DNA of 54,637 nt from CAZAMT01 sp964486145. Its GTDB lineage: Bacteria; Bacteroidota; Bacteroidia; Bacteroidales; JAAAOM01. A program made the translations under genes and the position numbers. The notes under the pieces are model-generated. The model ran no database searches. It had not been told where the DNA came from and worked only from the letters and a program-made list of their open reading frames with translations. Within the stretch, counting starts at the first letter, position 1; each line of letters starts with the position of its first letter. The stretch spans positions 1-54,637 of the forward strand of contig CAZAMT010000002.1 of assembly GCA_964486145.1 (NCBI GenBank). Reading direction: 5' to 3'. Positions 16,849 through 26,567 of the stretch are shown here, one piece after another.

Positions 16849-17898
16849 ATGGAAAAACAAATACAACAGTTTGCAAGCGACAATTATTCGGGAATGTGTC
16901 CTGAAGCTTTCGATTATTTTGTAAAGGCAAATGAAGGGCATGTTTTTTCTTATGGAGATGATTATTGGACCGACAAGGCTTCGGACATGTTTCGAACTTT
17001 ATTCGGGACAGATTGTGAAGTGTTTTTTGTTTTTAACGGAACTGCGGCAAATTCCTTATCTCTGGCGTCACTCTGTCAATCATATCACAGCATCATATCT
17101 CATGAACTGGCGCATATTGAAACAGACGAATGTGGTGCTCCGGAATTCTACTCCAACGGTGCAAAAATTTTACTGGCAACCGGAGATAACGGAAAATTAA
17201 CAATCCCTGAAATTGAAAAACTTTTGTTCAAGCGAACAGATATCCATTATCCAAAACCCCGTGTTGTAAGTCTGACGCAAGCCACCGAAGTTGGTACTGT
17301 TTATTCAGTAAATGAATTACATAAAATATCAGCATATTGTCGTGACCATCAACTCCGAATCCACATGGACGGTGCCAGGTTTTCAAATGCTGTAGCAGGA
17401 CTGAACATACATCCATCGGAGATTACCTGGAAAGCAGGTGTTGATGTATTGTGCTTTGGTGGTATTAAAAACGGACTTGCAAACGGAGAAGCTGTTGTAT
17501 TTTTTAATAAAGATTTGGCCTATGAATTTGATTATCGCTGCAAGCAGGCAGGCCAACTGGCACCAAAAATGCGATTTTTAGCAGCTCCCTGGATCGGACT
17601 CCTCGAAAATGATACCTGGCTAAAATATGCCAGGCATGCCAATCATTGTGCAGCTTTGCTTGAATCTGAAATCAGCACCATTGAAGAAATAAAAATGATG
17701 TTTCCGAGGCAGGCCAACTCTGTATTTCTTTTACTTCCTGAAAATGTAAAAGACCACCTGGTTAAAAAAGGTTGGCATTTTTATACGTTTATCGGATTGG
17801 GCGGTGCAAGATTTATGTGTACCTGGGACACAAAAGAAGAAAGCATTAAAAAACTTTCACATGATCTCAAAGAAGGTTTTATAAAAAAACCAAAATGA
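16849..17898 (+). CDS. ltaA: Low-specificity L-threonine aldolase
   Basis: PLP enzyme that cleaves L-threonine or allo-threonine to glycine and acetaldehyde. The 349-aa protein has the fold-type-I landmarks of the family: SDN-like start ASDNYSGMCPEA, HELAHIETDECGAPE at about 85-99, Asp174 in HMDGARFSNA (pairs with the pyridine nitrogen) and Lys207 in CFGGIKNG as the Schiff-base lysine. The start at 16849 gives the usual N-terminus; a minus-strand ORF over it is not supported. Single gene, convergent with rpoN. Confidence 0.92.
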   Translation: MEKQIQQFASDNYSGMCPEAFDYFVKANEGHVFSYGDDYWTDKASDMFRTLFGTDCEVFFVFNGTAANSLSLASLCQSYHSIISHELAHIETDECGAPEFYSNGAKILLATGDNGKLTIPEIEKLLFKRTDIHYPKPRVVSLTQATEVGTVYSVNELHKISAYCRDHQLRIHMDGARFSNAVAGLNIHPSEITWKAGVDVLCFGGIKNGLANGEAVVFFNKDLAYEFDYRCKQAGQLAPKMRFLAAPWIGLLENDTWLKYARHANHCAALLESEISTIEEIKMMFPRQANSVFLLLPENVKDHLVKKGWHFYTFIGLGGARFMCTWDTKEESIKKLSHDLKEGFIKKPK

Positions 17899-17923
17899 TG
17901 TATACGGAGGTCAAATTTCCCGT

Positions 17924-19369
17924 TTAAAGCTCTTTCCGCAACCTGGCCACCGGAATATTTAGTTGTTCACGGTATTTGGCTACGGTTCTGCGGGCAATCT
18001 GGTAGCCCTTTTCCTGCAAAATTGCGGCGAGTTTATCATCGGTTAGTGGTTTGCGTTTTTCCTCATTCTCAATACAGTCTTGAAGAATTTTCTTAATCTC
18101 CCGGGTCGAAACTTCTTCACCACCTTCGGTTTGCAGCCCTTCCGAGAAAAAGTATTTCAAAGGATAAATGCCAAAATGGGTTTGTATATACTTACTGTTT
18201 GCCACTCTTGAAATGGTTGATATATCAAGGCCGGTAACATCCGCGATATCTTTGAGTATCATCGGGCGCAGTTTGGTTTCATCGCCTTCTTCAAAATACT
18301 CTTTCTGGTAATCCAAAATAGCGTTCATGGTCATTAACAGTGTGTTCTGCCTTTGCCGAATGGCATCAATAAACCATTTTGCTGAGTCGAGTTTGTGTTT
18401 CACGAAACTAACCGCATCCTTCTGATCTTTTGATGAACCCTTTTTATTTCTCGAATAGGCTTCCAGCATATTGGTATAGGTTCGGCTAACTTTTAAATCA
18501 GGAACATTTTGAGAGTTTAATGTCAGTTGAAATTCACCTTCATCGTTTTCCAACAGAAAATCCGGAATTATATGTTCGGCACTTCGATTGTATTGATCGC
18601 TGTATGTACTCCCGGGTTTAGGATTCAAATGAACGATCTCTACCATCGCTTCCTTCAGTTCTTCCTCTGTTATGTTCAGGCGATTTATGATTTTATCATA
18701 ATGTTTTTTGGTAAATTCCTGAAAATAATATTTCAATATTTGTTTTGCCAGCCGTATTTCTTTAATATTCTGATCCTTCTTATCAATTTGTAATAACAAA
18801 CATTCCTGAAGGTCCCTGGCTCCCACTCCCACCGGTTCAAGGTCCTGAATGATCCTGAGCACATCAAGTAATTCCTCTTCGGTTGCACTAATGTTTTGAG
18901 AAAATGCCAGATCATCAACAATAGCTTCCAGTTTTCGGCGTAGATATCCATCATCATCGATATTTCCAATGATGTACTCAGCCAGGGTGTACTGCTTTTC
19001 ATCGAGGTTCCGCAGGCTTAACTGAGATTCGAGTTGATCACTGAATGAAGCTCCGATGGAAAATGGTATATCCTCACGTTTATCGTCCTTTGAATAGTTT
19101 CTGGTATTAAGTTTGTATGTCGGGACATCTTCATCATTCAGGTAATCATCCAAAGAGAATTCATCCTGCTCCTGGTCCTGATTTCTTTCTTCCTCCTCAT
19201 ACCGGTCGCCTTCTTCTTCATTACCTAGTTCAAGCACCGGATTTTCCTCCAATTCCTTTTTAATTCGTTGTTCGAGTTGAATGGTAGGAATTTCCAGCAG
19301 CTTAATCATTTGGATTTGCTGTGGAGAAAGCTTTTGTAATAATTTTTGTTGTAATCGTTGTTTTAACAT
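17924..19369 (-). CDS. rpoN: RNA polymerase sigma-54 factor
   Basis: Alternative sigma factor that needs AAA+ activators. The ATG at 19369 (MLKQRLQQK) is preferred to a TTG at 19387 and gives 481 aa. Region I is the Gln/Leu-rich N-terminus ending ENPVLE. An acidic region II (Glu/Asp-rich, about residues 50-85) follows, then the core-binding domain, and the RpoN box ARRTVAKYREQL near the C-terminus. No bacterial enhancer-binding protein is in the window. It lies about 70 bases downstream of asnS on the same strand, possibly co-transcribed. Confidence 0.95.
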   Translation of the reverse strand: MLKQRLQQKLLQKLSPQQIQMIKLLEIPTIQLEQRIKKELEENPVLELGNEEEGDRYEEEERNQDQEQDEFSLDDYLNDEDVPTYKLNTRNYSKDDKREDIPFSIGASFSDQLESQLSLRNLDEKQYTLAEYIIGNIDDDGYLRRKLEAIVDDLAFSQNISATEEELLDVLRIIQDLEPVGVGARDLQECLLLQIDKKDQNIKEIRLAKQILKYYFQEFTKKHYDKIINRLNITEEELKEAMVEIVHLNPKPGSTYSDQYNRSAEHIIPDFLLENDEGEFQLTLNSQNVPDLKVSRTYTNMLEAYSRNKKGSSKDQKDAVSFVKHKLDSAKWFIDAIRQRQNTLLMTMNAILDYQKEYFEEGDETKLRPMILKDIADVTGLDISTISRVANSKYIQTHFGIYPLKYFFSEGLQTEGGEEVSTREIKKILQDCIENEEKRKPLTDDKLAAILQEKGYQIARRTVAKYREQLNIPVARLRKEL

Positions 19370-19454
19370 ATACAATTCCAGATACAAATCATTTTCTATG
19401 TGAATTTAAATATACCATTTTTACTTATAATATAACTAAGAATGGCAAAATTTG

Positions 19455-20852
19455 TTAAAACTCTGCATTTTTTGGTGTCCGCGGAAATGGTATAACATCC
19501 CGGATATTTGCCATTCCTGTAACAAATAAGACCAATCGTTCAAAACCCAGTCCAAATCCGCTGTGTGGCGCTGTTCCGTACTTTCGTGTCTCAAGATACC
19601 ACCATAGATCTGTTTTCGGGATATTGAGTTCCTCGATTCGGTTTTCAAGTTTCTGATAATTCTCCTCACGCTGCGAGCCGCCGATGATTTCGCCGATTTT
19701 CGGGAAAAGAACATCCATTGCCCTTACGGTTTTATCATCATCATTCTGCTTCATGTAAAAAGCCTTAATTTCTTTCGGATAATCGGTAAGAATAACCGGC
19801 TTCTTAAAATGCTTTTCAACCAGGTACCTTTCGTGTTCGGCTTGCAAATCGGCACCCCAGCTTACCGGAAACTCAAATTTCTGATCTGCCTTTTCAAGAA
19901 TTTCAACACCCTGGGTATATGACAAGCGAACAAATTTGTTTTCCACTATAAATTTCAACCGATCAATTAACTCTTTGTCATACATTTTATTGAGAAACTC
20001 GAGGTCATCCATGCAATGTTCAAGCGCATAATAAATTAAATACTTCATAAATTCCTCGGCCAGGTCCATATTGTCATGAATATCATAAAATGCCATTTCA
20101 GGTTCTATCATCCAGAACTCTGCCAAATGTCGTGGGGTATTTGAATTCTCAGCTCTGAACGTTGGCCCGAATGTGTAAATTTCCGACAGTGCCATAGCTC
20201 CGAGTTCTCCTTCCAACTGCCCTGAAACCGTAAGATTGGTTTCTTTTCCGAAGAAATCCTGGCTGTAATCGATACCTGCATTTCCGTTTTTTGGAACTCG
20301 ATTTAAATCAAGCGTTGTAACCCTGAACATAGCCCCGGCACCTTCGGCATCTGATCCGGTAATTATGGGAGTGTGTAAATAATAAAATCCTTTATCATTG
20401 TAAAACTTATGAATAGCATACGCCATCGCATGGCGTATTCTGAAAACTGCGCCAAAAGTATTGGTTCTTGGCCTCAGGTGCGCTATATCCCTTAAAAATT
20501 CGAGAGAATGACCTTTTTTTTGCAGTGGATATGTCTCAGGATCCGCGCTTCCATATACTTCAATATCCTTTGCCTGTATTTCCATGGTTTGGTTTTTGCC
20601 CATTGATTTTACAAGTACTCCGGTTACCGAAATACAGGAACCTGTAGTAACATGCTTAAGTTTGTTTTCATCAAACGAAGGTACATCAATGACAACCTGG
20701 ATATTGTGAATAATACTTCCGTCATTTAATGCAACAAAAGAAATGTTTTTATTACCACGGCGGGTTCTTACCCATCCTTTTACGTTTACCATTTGATCAT
20801 AATTCTCTGTTGCTAGTAATTCTTTAATTTTACTTCGTTTAATTTCGCTCAT
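19455..20852 (-). CDS. asnS: Asparaginyl-tRNA synthetase
   Basis: Class IIb synthetase charging tRNA-Asn. The ATG at 20852 gives 465 aa starting MSEIKRSKIKELL, the usual form; the frame upstream begins only at a TTG. An N-terminal OB fold (VNVKGWVRTRRGNKNISF) is followed by the catalytic domain with motif 2 around FRAENSNTPRHLAEFWMIEPE and motif 3 near the end, GFGLGFERLVLFVTG. Presence of the enzyme suggests direct rather than amidotransferase-based Asn-tRNA formation. It has its own -7 box. Confidence 0.96.
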   Translation of the reverse strand: MSEIKRSKIKELLATENYDQMVNVKGWVRTRRGNKNISFVALNDGSIIHNIQVVIDVPSFDENKLKHVTTGSCISVTGVLVKSMGKNQTMEIQAKDIEVYGSADPETYPLQKKGHSLEFLRDIAHLRPRTNTFGAVFRIRHAMAYAIHKFYNDKGFYYLHTPIITGSDAEGAGAMFRVTTLDLNRVPKNGNAGIDYSQDFFGKETNLTVSGQLEGELGAMALSEIYTFGPTFRAENSNTPRHLAEFWMIEPEMAFYDIHDNMDLAEEFMKYLIYYALEHCMDDLEFLNKMYDKELIDRLKFIVENKFVRLSYTQGVEILEKADQKFEFPVSWGADLQAEHERYLVEKHFKKPVILTDYPKEIKAFYMKQNDDDKTVRAMDVLFPKIGEIIGGSQREENYQKLENRIEELNIPKTDLWWYLETRKYGTAPHSGFGLGFERLVLFVTGMANIRDVIPFPRTPKNAEF

Positions 20853-20874
20853 ATTGCCATTTTTAAAATTTGCA

Positions 20875-20882
20875 CAAAAATA
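20875..20882 (-). promoter_or_regulatory. -7 box upstream of asnS
   Basis: On the minus strand TATTTTTG matches TAnnTTTG, 22 bases before the ATG at 20852. Its position supports that start over the upstream TTG. No well-spaced -33 box was found. Confidence 0.42.
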
Positions 20883-20920
20883 CAATTTTGGTTTTAATTA
20901 CTTTCGTTGCAATTATAAAA

Positions 20921-20954
20921 TAAAAAACCGGATATCCTTATGATGATATCCGGT
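20921..20954 (-). terminator. Rho-independent terminator of glmS
   Basis: ACCGGATATC (20927-20936) and GATATCCGGT (20945-20954) form a perfect 10-bp stem with an eight-base loop. Read on the minus strand, a T-rich run (TTTTTTATTTT) follows. It lies directly after the glmS stop and before the asnS promoter. Confidence 0.85.
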
Positions 20955-20976
20955 CTACTTTTATAATGCTTATGTT

Positions 20977-22812
20977 CTATTCAACAGTCACTGACTTCGC
21001 CAGGTTCCGTGGTTGATCAACGTTACATCCTCTCATAACAGCAATATGGTATGATAATAACTGCAGGGGTATAACAGAAAGTAAGGGAACCAGTGGCTCT
21101 ATGGCTTTTGGAATTTCAATCACATGGTCGGCCATTTTTTCAAGTTCTTTTTCACCTTCGGTAACAATTGCTATAACAACCCCACTGCGAGCCTTCACCT
21201 CCTGAATATTGCTTACGACTTTCTCATAGGACTTATCTTTGGTTGCAATTACCACTACCGGCATGTTTTGGTCAATAAGTGCAATTGGACCATGCTTCAT
21301 TTCAGCAGCCGGATAACCTTCTGCATGTATATATGAAATCTCTTTGAGTTTTAAGGCACCCTCAAGAGCAACCGGGAAAGAATATCCCCTGCCCAGGTAC
21401 AGAAAGTTTGTTACATGTCTGTACAAATCTGCCAATTCTTTGTAGTAAGTATTATTCTGCAGGATGGTTTCAATTTTTGAGGGTATTTCTGTGAGTTCAC
21501 GAATCAATGACAAGTATGTTTTTTCAGCAAGAACTTTACGCTCATAACCTACAATAATTGCCATCATGGCCAAAACAGTTACCTGGGCAGTAAAGGCTTT
21601 GGTTGAAGCTACTCCAATTTCAGGTCCCGCATGTGTATAAACTCCGCCATCGGTTTCCCTTGGAATACTCGAACCAACTACATTACATATGCCTAAAACC
21701 AATGCTCCGGCTTCCTTTGCCATTTTTATGGCCGCGAGAGTATCGGCTGTTTCTCCACTTTGAGATATTGCGATGACAACATCGTCCTTTTTTATAATTG
21801 GGTTCCGGTAACGGAATTCCGATGCATACTCAACTTCCACCGGCATTCTTGCTAAATCTTCAAACAAATATTCGCCAACCAAACCGGCATGCCAGGAGGT
21901 TCCGCAACCAATAATTACAATACGCCTGGCATTGATGATTTTTGGCATGACATGGTAAAGCCCGCCAAGTTTCATGCTTTTATTATCTATGGCTACACGC
22001 CCCCGAAAGGTATCAAGTATGGATCGCGGTTGTTCAAATATTTCTTTTAGCATGAAATGATCATACCCATTTTTATCAATTTCACCAATATCCAAATCCA
22101 ATTTATGAATTTTAGGCGTTTGGCTGTCATTTCGAACTGTTTTTAATACCAACTCGTTTTTCTTGATAATGGCAACATCGTCATCGTTGAGATATATAAC
22201 ACTTTTTGTATATTCAACAATGGGAGTAGCATCGGACGCAAGAAAATATTCATTATCACCTACACCAATTACCAGCGGACTGCCTTTCCGGGCAGCAATA
22301 AGCTTATCCGGTTCATCTTTGCACATGATAACCAGACCGTAAGCGCCAATAACTTTGGTAAGTGCCAAACGCACTGCAACCTCAGCAGAAACCTTACCTT
22401 TCAGGTAAATATATTCAATTAAATTGGCAAGCACCTCTGAGTCAGTTTCACTTTTAAACCGAACACCACGATGTTCCAGACGTTCCCGCAGTTTGCCATA
22501 GTTTTCAATGATACCATTGTGTATAATTATAAAATTCCCGAATTCACTTGAATGAGGGTGAGCATTCACGTCGTTTGGTTCGCCATGGGTAGCCCAGCGA
22601 GTATGGCCAATTCCAATGAAACCTTCCATATTCTCACTCTTTACAAATTCTTGAAGATCTGCTACTTTGCCTTTTTTCTTAAAAACTTTTGGAGATCCAT
22701 TGAGTACGGCAACTCCTGCCGAATCGTATCCCCGGTATTCCAGTCTTTTTAATCCGTTTATTAACACAGGAAATGCCTGACGATGTCCGATGTAACCTAC
22801 AATACCACACAT
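20977..22812 (-). CDS. glmS: Glutamine-fructose-6-phosphate aminotransferase (isomerizing)
   Basis: Makes glucosamine-6-phosphate, the first step to UDP-GlcNAc for peptidoglycan and lipid A. The 611-aa protein begins MCGIVGYIGHRQ with the catalytic Cys2 of the Ntn glutaminase domain. HTRWATHGEPND near residue 73 is typical. Two SIS domains follow (CGTSWHAG near residue 300 and LGRGYSFPVALEGALKLKE near residue 475), and it ends in LAKSVTVE, the standard C-terminus. It stands alone between a 138-base leader and a strong terminator. I saw no glmS ribozyme in the leader. Confidence 0.98.
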   Translation of the reverse strand: MCGIVGYIGHRQAFPVLINGLKRLEYRGYDSAGVAVLNGSPKVFKKKGKVADLQEFVKSENMEGFIGIGHTRWATHGEPNDVNAHPHSSEFGNFIIIHNGIIENYGKLRERLEHRGVRFKSETDSEVLANLIEYIYLKGKVSAEVAVRLALTKVIGAYGLVIMCKDEPDKLIAARKGSPLVIGVGDNEYFLASDATPIVEYTKSVIYLNDDDVAIIKKNELVLKTVRNDSQTPKIHKLDLDIGEIDKNGYDHFMLKEIFEQPRSILDTFRGRVAIDNKSMKLGGLYHVMPKIINARRIVIIGCGTSWHAGLVGEYLFEDLARMPVEVEYASEFRYRNPIIKKDDVVIAISQSGETADTLAAIKMAKEAGALVLGICNVVGSSIPRETDGGVYTHAGPEIGVASTKAFTAQVTVLAMMAIIVGYERKVLAEKTYLSLIRELTEIPSKIETILQNNTYYKELADLYRHVTNFLYLGRGYSFPVALEGALKLKEISYIHAEGYPAAEMKHGPIALIDQNMPVVVIATKDKSYEKVVSNIQEVKARSGVVIAIVTEGEKELEKMADHVIEIPKAIEPLVPLLSVIPLQLLSYHIAVMRGCNVDQPRNLAKSVTVE

Positions 22813-22950
22813 AATAATGTATTAATTATATATAAACGTTTGTTTTAGTGACTATAAAAGTCTATTCTGGTGCAAGTTTAGAAAATATACTCTTAAAAAG
22901 CTGAAAAGTTTGATAAATACTTATCTAATAACGACCAGTATTTAAAAAAA

Positions 22951-24318
22951 TTACAATTTTGTATAGATTATACTTAATTTTACAGGGGTTGAGTTGCTTG
23001 TACCTGCCAAAACCACACGTTCAGGTAAAATATAATTTTCGGTTAATCTGGAGAAATTATTAATCTCCTCGATATATACCGGATAAATGATAATGTCCTG
23101 GTTTTCTGCCCCATCGGCAACGGCCTGAACATGTTTGGTAATATTAAACGTGTATTTATCCTGGCTAAGCGCACCCATGAAATAATCAAATGAGAACGTT
23201 TGCAAATCTTCGATAAGTTCCTCTTCACCATCCGGGTGAACCACTTTCATTCCTAATCGAAAAGGTGGAACCAGAAAATCAGAAGTTTTATCAAAATCTT
23301 CCAAATTTACTGTTAACAAAGCTGAATTGACAGCAATTTCGCCAGGCTCTGTCCAGTTATCAAGTTCAGGTATGTGAATCCGTACCTGCGTACCTGCCAT
23401 TGCCTGCAAATAAACCACAGAATCAATAATATCAGTATGTAGATTACTGTAAAAATCCGATTTAGAATAATCATGTTCATACATATTGAAGAACAAATCT
23501 TCGTCCCGTTCAAAAGTGTATGTTACCTGCTCATTTACGATAGAATCATTTTCTGTAAAATGATAAAATAACTGTATAAATGATGGTACTTGTCTTCCCT
23601 GATCAAAGCTGTTGAATGCATACAGGTTAAACAATGCAATTGCTCCATTACCTTCCAGGGGTTGTGTTCGAAACAATAAGCCTTTAAATTTTTCTTTGAA
23701 AGCAACAATGCTGTTATACGTTGTATCATTCTCATCCAAGGCAGGTGTTAGAAGCATGTTAGCGAATGACTGGTCAAAATAAAATTTAATTTGCGCTTGA
23801 TTTAGTTGCAACTTGTTTGAACCTATTTTTTTTATGTCTGTGAAGTTTGCCGGGTCATAGTTCGAATAATGAAGACTGTCTTCGGGAAATTCGTTATTGA
23901 TAAGGTAGGCATCCATTTGAACCAAAGAGGAAACATCGCCATAAACCCCATTTTCTAAAATCCGGATATACATAATTGCAGAATCTGCCACAAGATTATC
24001 ACCTTTAATGGTATCAGAAGCGCTGAAGCCAAATTCAGTGGCAAATTCAGCTTTGGTTGAGCCGAAAATAGGGTCGTTATAATACCCGAAAGGTGAATAT
24101 TTTGGCTGGCCTGTTTCGATGCCCGGACTCCTTTCAGTGTAAGCATATATTGATAGGGTATCAAAGCTATTCACATTCAACGTATCGGATGCAGGCAGGA
24201 TACCTAAACCCAGCCTTGACGTATCGTCATCGCACGATGTGAAATAAAACCCGGTAAAAAATATGAAAATAATAAACAATAAAAACTGATCCTGGCGTCG
24301 AAAATTTTTTTTAATCAT
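22951..24318 (-). CDS. DUF4270 family lipoprotein
   Basis: 455-aa outer-membrane or surface lipoprotein of unknown function, typical of Bacteroidota. A signal anchor ends in a lipobox with Cys29 (FYFTSCDDD); the acidic DDD after the Cys resembles lipoprotein export signals for the surface in this phylum. The opening pattern SRLGLGILPASDTLNV and later FGYYNDPIFGSTKAEF are the DUF4270 hallmark. The rest is predicted beta-rich. It overlaps the end of the starch-synthase-like gene by eight bases, so the two are translationally coupled. Function is unknown. Confidence 0.85.
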   Translation of the reverse strand: MIKKNFRRQDQFLLFIIFIFFTGFYFTSCDDDTSRLGLGILPASDTLNVNSFDTLSIYAYTERSPGIETGQPKYSPFGYYNDPIFGSTKAEFATEFGFSASDTIKGDNLVADSAIMYIRILENGVYGDVSSLVQMDAYLINNEFPEDSLHYSNYDPANFTDIKKIGSNKLQLNQAQIKFYFDQSFANMLLTPALDENDTTYNSIVAFKEKFKGLLFRTQPLEGNGAIALFNLYAFNSFDQGRQVPSFIQLFYHFTENDSIVNEQVTYTFERDEDLFFNMYEHDYSKSDFYSNLHTDIIDSVVYLQAMAGTQVRIHIPELDNWTEPGEIAVNSALLTVNLEDFDKTSDFLVPPFRLGMKVVHPDGEEELIEDLQTFSFDYFMGALSQDKYTFNITKHVQAVADGAENQDIIIYPVYIEEINNFSRLTENYILPERVVLAGTSNSTPVKLSIIYTKL

Positions 24319-25138
24319 TAATTTCTACACTTAATATTTTGTCGTAAAACCCGGAGTAAGCATCCACATATGTCTCTTGTGTTTGATATTCCAAAGCGGG
24401 AATACCACTTTTTATTACATAATCGGAAACGTTACTATTTGCTTTTTCGCTACCAAATATAATGCCATCGGAATAGTTTATTGCAAGTTTTGACAATTCC
24501 GGGTAATCAATTGATTTGTTTATCCGGGCTAAATCATTATCCTCAATGCCATCAACCCATACTTTCTTTTTGAATGCTTCTCCATCAAAAACGTTGGTAA
24601 ACTCATCATCATAAATGGAATATACAACCTTCGAATTCATAAATAAAGGTTCATCTTTGAAATGTTTTTTTATAAATAAGGGAACAAGCGAAGTAAACCA
24701 ACCGTGGCAGTGTATTAAATCAGGTGACCATCGCAATTTTTTAACTGTTTCGAGAACACCCCTGGCAAAAAAAATGGCTCTCTCATCATTATCTTCGTAG
24801 TAATTTTTCTCATCATTTGTCAACACATTCTTTCTGAAAAAATACTCTTCGTTATCAATAAAATATACCTGCATTCGTGCAGCCTGGATTGATGCAACTT
24901 TGATAATTAAAGGATGATCCGTATCATCTATTATCAAATTCATGCCAGACAACCGGATGACTTCATGTAACTGATTTCTGCGTTCATTTATACATCCATA
25001 CCTTGGCATAAATGTCCTTATTTCTTTACCCTTTTCCTGGATACCCTGAGGCAGGTTTCTTCCAATTAACGACATTTCTGTTTCCGGTAAGTAAGGTGTG
25101 ATTTCTTGTGAAATGAACAATACTTTTACACTTTCCAT
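24311..25138 (-). CDS. Glycogen/starch synthase N-terminal domain protein (GT5-like)
   Basis: 275-aa protein equal to the N-terminal half of a GT-B glycogen synthase. VLFISQEITPYLPETEMSLI at the start is the ADP-glucose-synthase-like opening, and LIHCHGWFTSLVPLFIKK near residue 145 matches the conserved DIIHxHDW region. The C-terminal half that holds much of the nucleotide-sugar site is absent and the downstream gene (DUF4270) does not supply it. The canonical KTGGL loop near the N-terminus is missing too. The ATG at 25138 is preferred over one at 25225 because a -7 box lies between them. Enzyme activity is doubtful. Confidence 0.78.
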   Translation of the reverse strand: MESVKVLFISQEITPYLPETEMSLIGRNLPQGIQEKGKEIRTFMPRYGCINERRNQLHEVIRLSGMNLIIDDTDHPLIIKVASIQAARMQVYFIDNEEYFFRKNVLTNDEKNYYEDNDERAIFFARGVLETVKKLRWSPDLIHCHGWFTSLVPLFIKKHFKDEPLFMNSKVVYSIYDDEFTNVFDGEAFKKKVWVDGIEDNDLARINKSIDYPELSKLAINYSDGIIFGSEKANSNVSDYVIKSGIPALEYQTQETYVDAYSGFYDKILSVEIND

Positions 25139-25168
25139 CGATTCACTTGTTTTTTGCCAAAATATCCG

Positions 25169-25176
25169 CAAAGTTA
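25169..25176 (-). promoter_or_regulatory. -7 box upstream of the GT5-like/DUF4270 pair
   Basis: On the minus strand TAACTTTG matches TAnnTTTG, 30 bases before the ATG at 25138. If real, it excludes the longer reading from 25225. The -33 side is weak (TTTC 23 bases further up). Confidence 0.42.
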
Positions 25177-25300
25177 TTAAAAATAATTGATTATTTAAGG
25201 AAATATCGGAAAGCAGGTGTTTCATGTTTTCTATAATTGCCTTTTGAAACTTTTTTTTCCAATAATATGGCCTTCATTTAAAACAACTAACGGAAAGATC

Positions 25301-25330
25301 TTTCGAATTCTGAACGGATCATTATATTTG
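25301..25330 (+). promoter_or_regulatory. Putative promoter of panC-panD
   Basis: TTTC at 25301-25304, 18 bases, then TATATTTG at 25323-25330, a full match to the -7 consensus, 19 bases before the panC start codon. Confidence 0.5.
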
Positions 25331-25349
25331 TAGAAATTTATTTCGGATA

Positions 25350-26195
25350 ATGATTAAAGTCTATACCAGGCATGGTTGCAACCAACTGCTCACAGAGATT
25401 CGCAATCAGGGTAAAAAAATTGGCTTTGTTCCAACCATGGGAGCATTACATCAAGGACATCTTTCCTTGATTGATGCTTCAAAGCAACAGACAGATTTTA
25501 CAATGGCAAGTATTTTTGTAAATCCCGAGCAATTCAATGACAAACACGATTACGAAAAATATCCCCGTGTTATAGACGACGATTTACAAAAACTGGAAAA
25601 CACCGGCTGCGATGGTGTTTTTATTCCATCATACGATGAGATTTACAGCGGTGAAGAATTAACCGGTTACGGTTTGGAAAACCTTGAATCAATTATGGAA
25701 GGTGCATATCGACCGGGTCATTTTCAAGGGGTTGCTATGGTGGTAGACAGGCTTTTTAACATAATTCAACCTTCGGTTGCTTATTTTGGAGAAAAAGATT
25801 TTCAACAATTACAGGTTATAAAACATATCGTAAATACATTAAACCATGATGTAAAAATAGTTGCATGTCCTATCATAAGAGAAAACGATGGGCTTGCCAT
25901 GAGCTCAAGAAACCTCCATTTATCAAAAGAACAACGAAAAGTTGCCCCTGAAATTTACAAGGCTTTAATAAAGGCCGAACAAAATGCAGACAAATTAACT
26001 ATTCCTGAGTTGAAAAATCTTGTCGTAAATCAGGTAAACCAAAACCCACTGCTACATGTTGAGTATTTTGAAATTGTGAATGAAGATAATATGCAAATAA
26101 TGCAGCAATGGAAGGAAGGAAAAAACATGAGAGGATGCATTGCCGTAGTTACCGGAGACATCCGACTGATAGATAATATTAAAATTTCTTCATAA
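25350..26195 (+). CDS. panC: Pantothenate synthetase
   Basis: Joins pantoate and beta-alanine with ATP to make pantothenate, the coenzyme A precursor. The 281-aa protein shows the HIGH-type nucleotide motif in PTMGALHQGHLSLI (about 28-41), FVNPEQFN near residue 57, YFGEKDFQQL near residue 149 and MSSRNLHLS near residue 185, the usual set. It lies 12 bases upstream of panD, which makes its beta-alanine substrate, so the pair forms a pathway operon. Divergent from the GT5-like gene. Confidence 0.96.
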   Translation: MIKVYTRHGCNQLLTEIRNQGKKIGFVPTMGALHQGHLSLIDASKQQTDFTMASIFVNPEQFNDKHDYEKYPRVIDDDLQKLENTGCDGVFIPSYDEIYSGEELTGYGLENLESIMEGAYRPGHFQGVAMVVDRLFNIIQPSVAYFGEKDFQQLQVIKHIVNTLNHDVKIVACPIIRENDGLAMSSRNLHLSKEQRKVAPEIYKALIKAEQNADKLTIPELKNLVVNQVNQNPLLHVEYFEIVNEDNMQIMQQWKEGKNMRGCIAVVTGDIRLIDNIKISS

Positions 26196-26207
26196 CTTTG
26201 TGATATC

Positions 26208-26561
26208 ATGAATGTTGAAGTTGTAAAATCAAAATTACATAAGGTTACCGTTACCGAAGCCAATCTGCACTATGTTGGGAGTATCACCATTGATGAAGAT
26301 TTAATGGATGCCGCCAATATGATAGAAAACGAAAAGGTGCAAATAGTAAATATCAACAACGGTGAACGACTGGAAACCTATATTATAAAAGGTCAAAGAG
26401 GTTCCGGTGAAATATGCCTGAATGGGCCGGCAGCGCGAAAGGTAGCCATCGGGGATGTCATCATCATTATTTCTTATGGTTCAATGGATTTTGAAGAAGC
26501 CAAAAACTTTAAACCTACCATTGTATTCCCGGACACCTCGACCAACAAACTCGTTTCATAA
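26208..26561 (+). CDS. panD: Aspartate 1-decarboxylase
   Basis: Pyruvoyl enzyme that decarboxylates L-aspartate to beta-alanine. The 117-aa proenzyme has the self-cleavage site Gly24-Ser25 in HYVGSITID; Ser25 becomes the pyruvoyl group. The conserved NGPAARKVAIGD segment near residue 74 is present. Length is normal. It follows panC in the same operon. Cleavage in many bacteria is self-driven or helped by PanZ-type factors; none is seen here. Confidence 0.96.
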   Translation: MNVEVVKSKLHKVTVTEANLHYVGSITIDEDLMDAANMIENEKVQIVNINNGERLETYIIKGQRGSGEICLNGPAARKVAIGDVIIIISYGSMDFEEAKNFKPTIVFPDTSTNKLVS

Positions 26562-26567
26562 AACCAT

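Noticed and set aside
16720..16941. Minus-strand ORF of 73 codons before the sigma-factor gene
   Set aside because: It overlaps the start of the threonine aldolase gene and reads like antisense of it; no protein family is recognisable.
22813..22950. Possible glmS ribozyme in the glmS leader
   Set aside because: No ribozyme-like conserved core was recognised in the short AT-rich leader.
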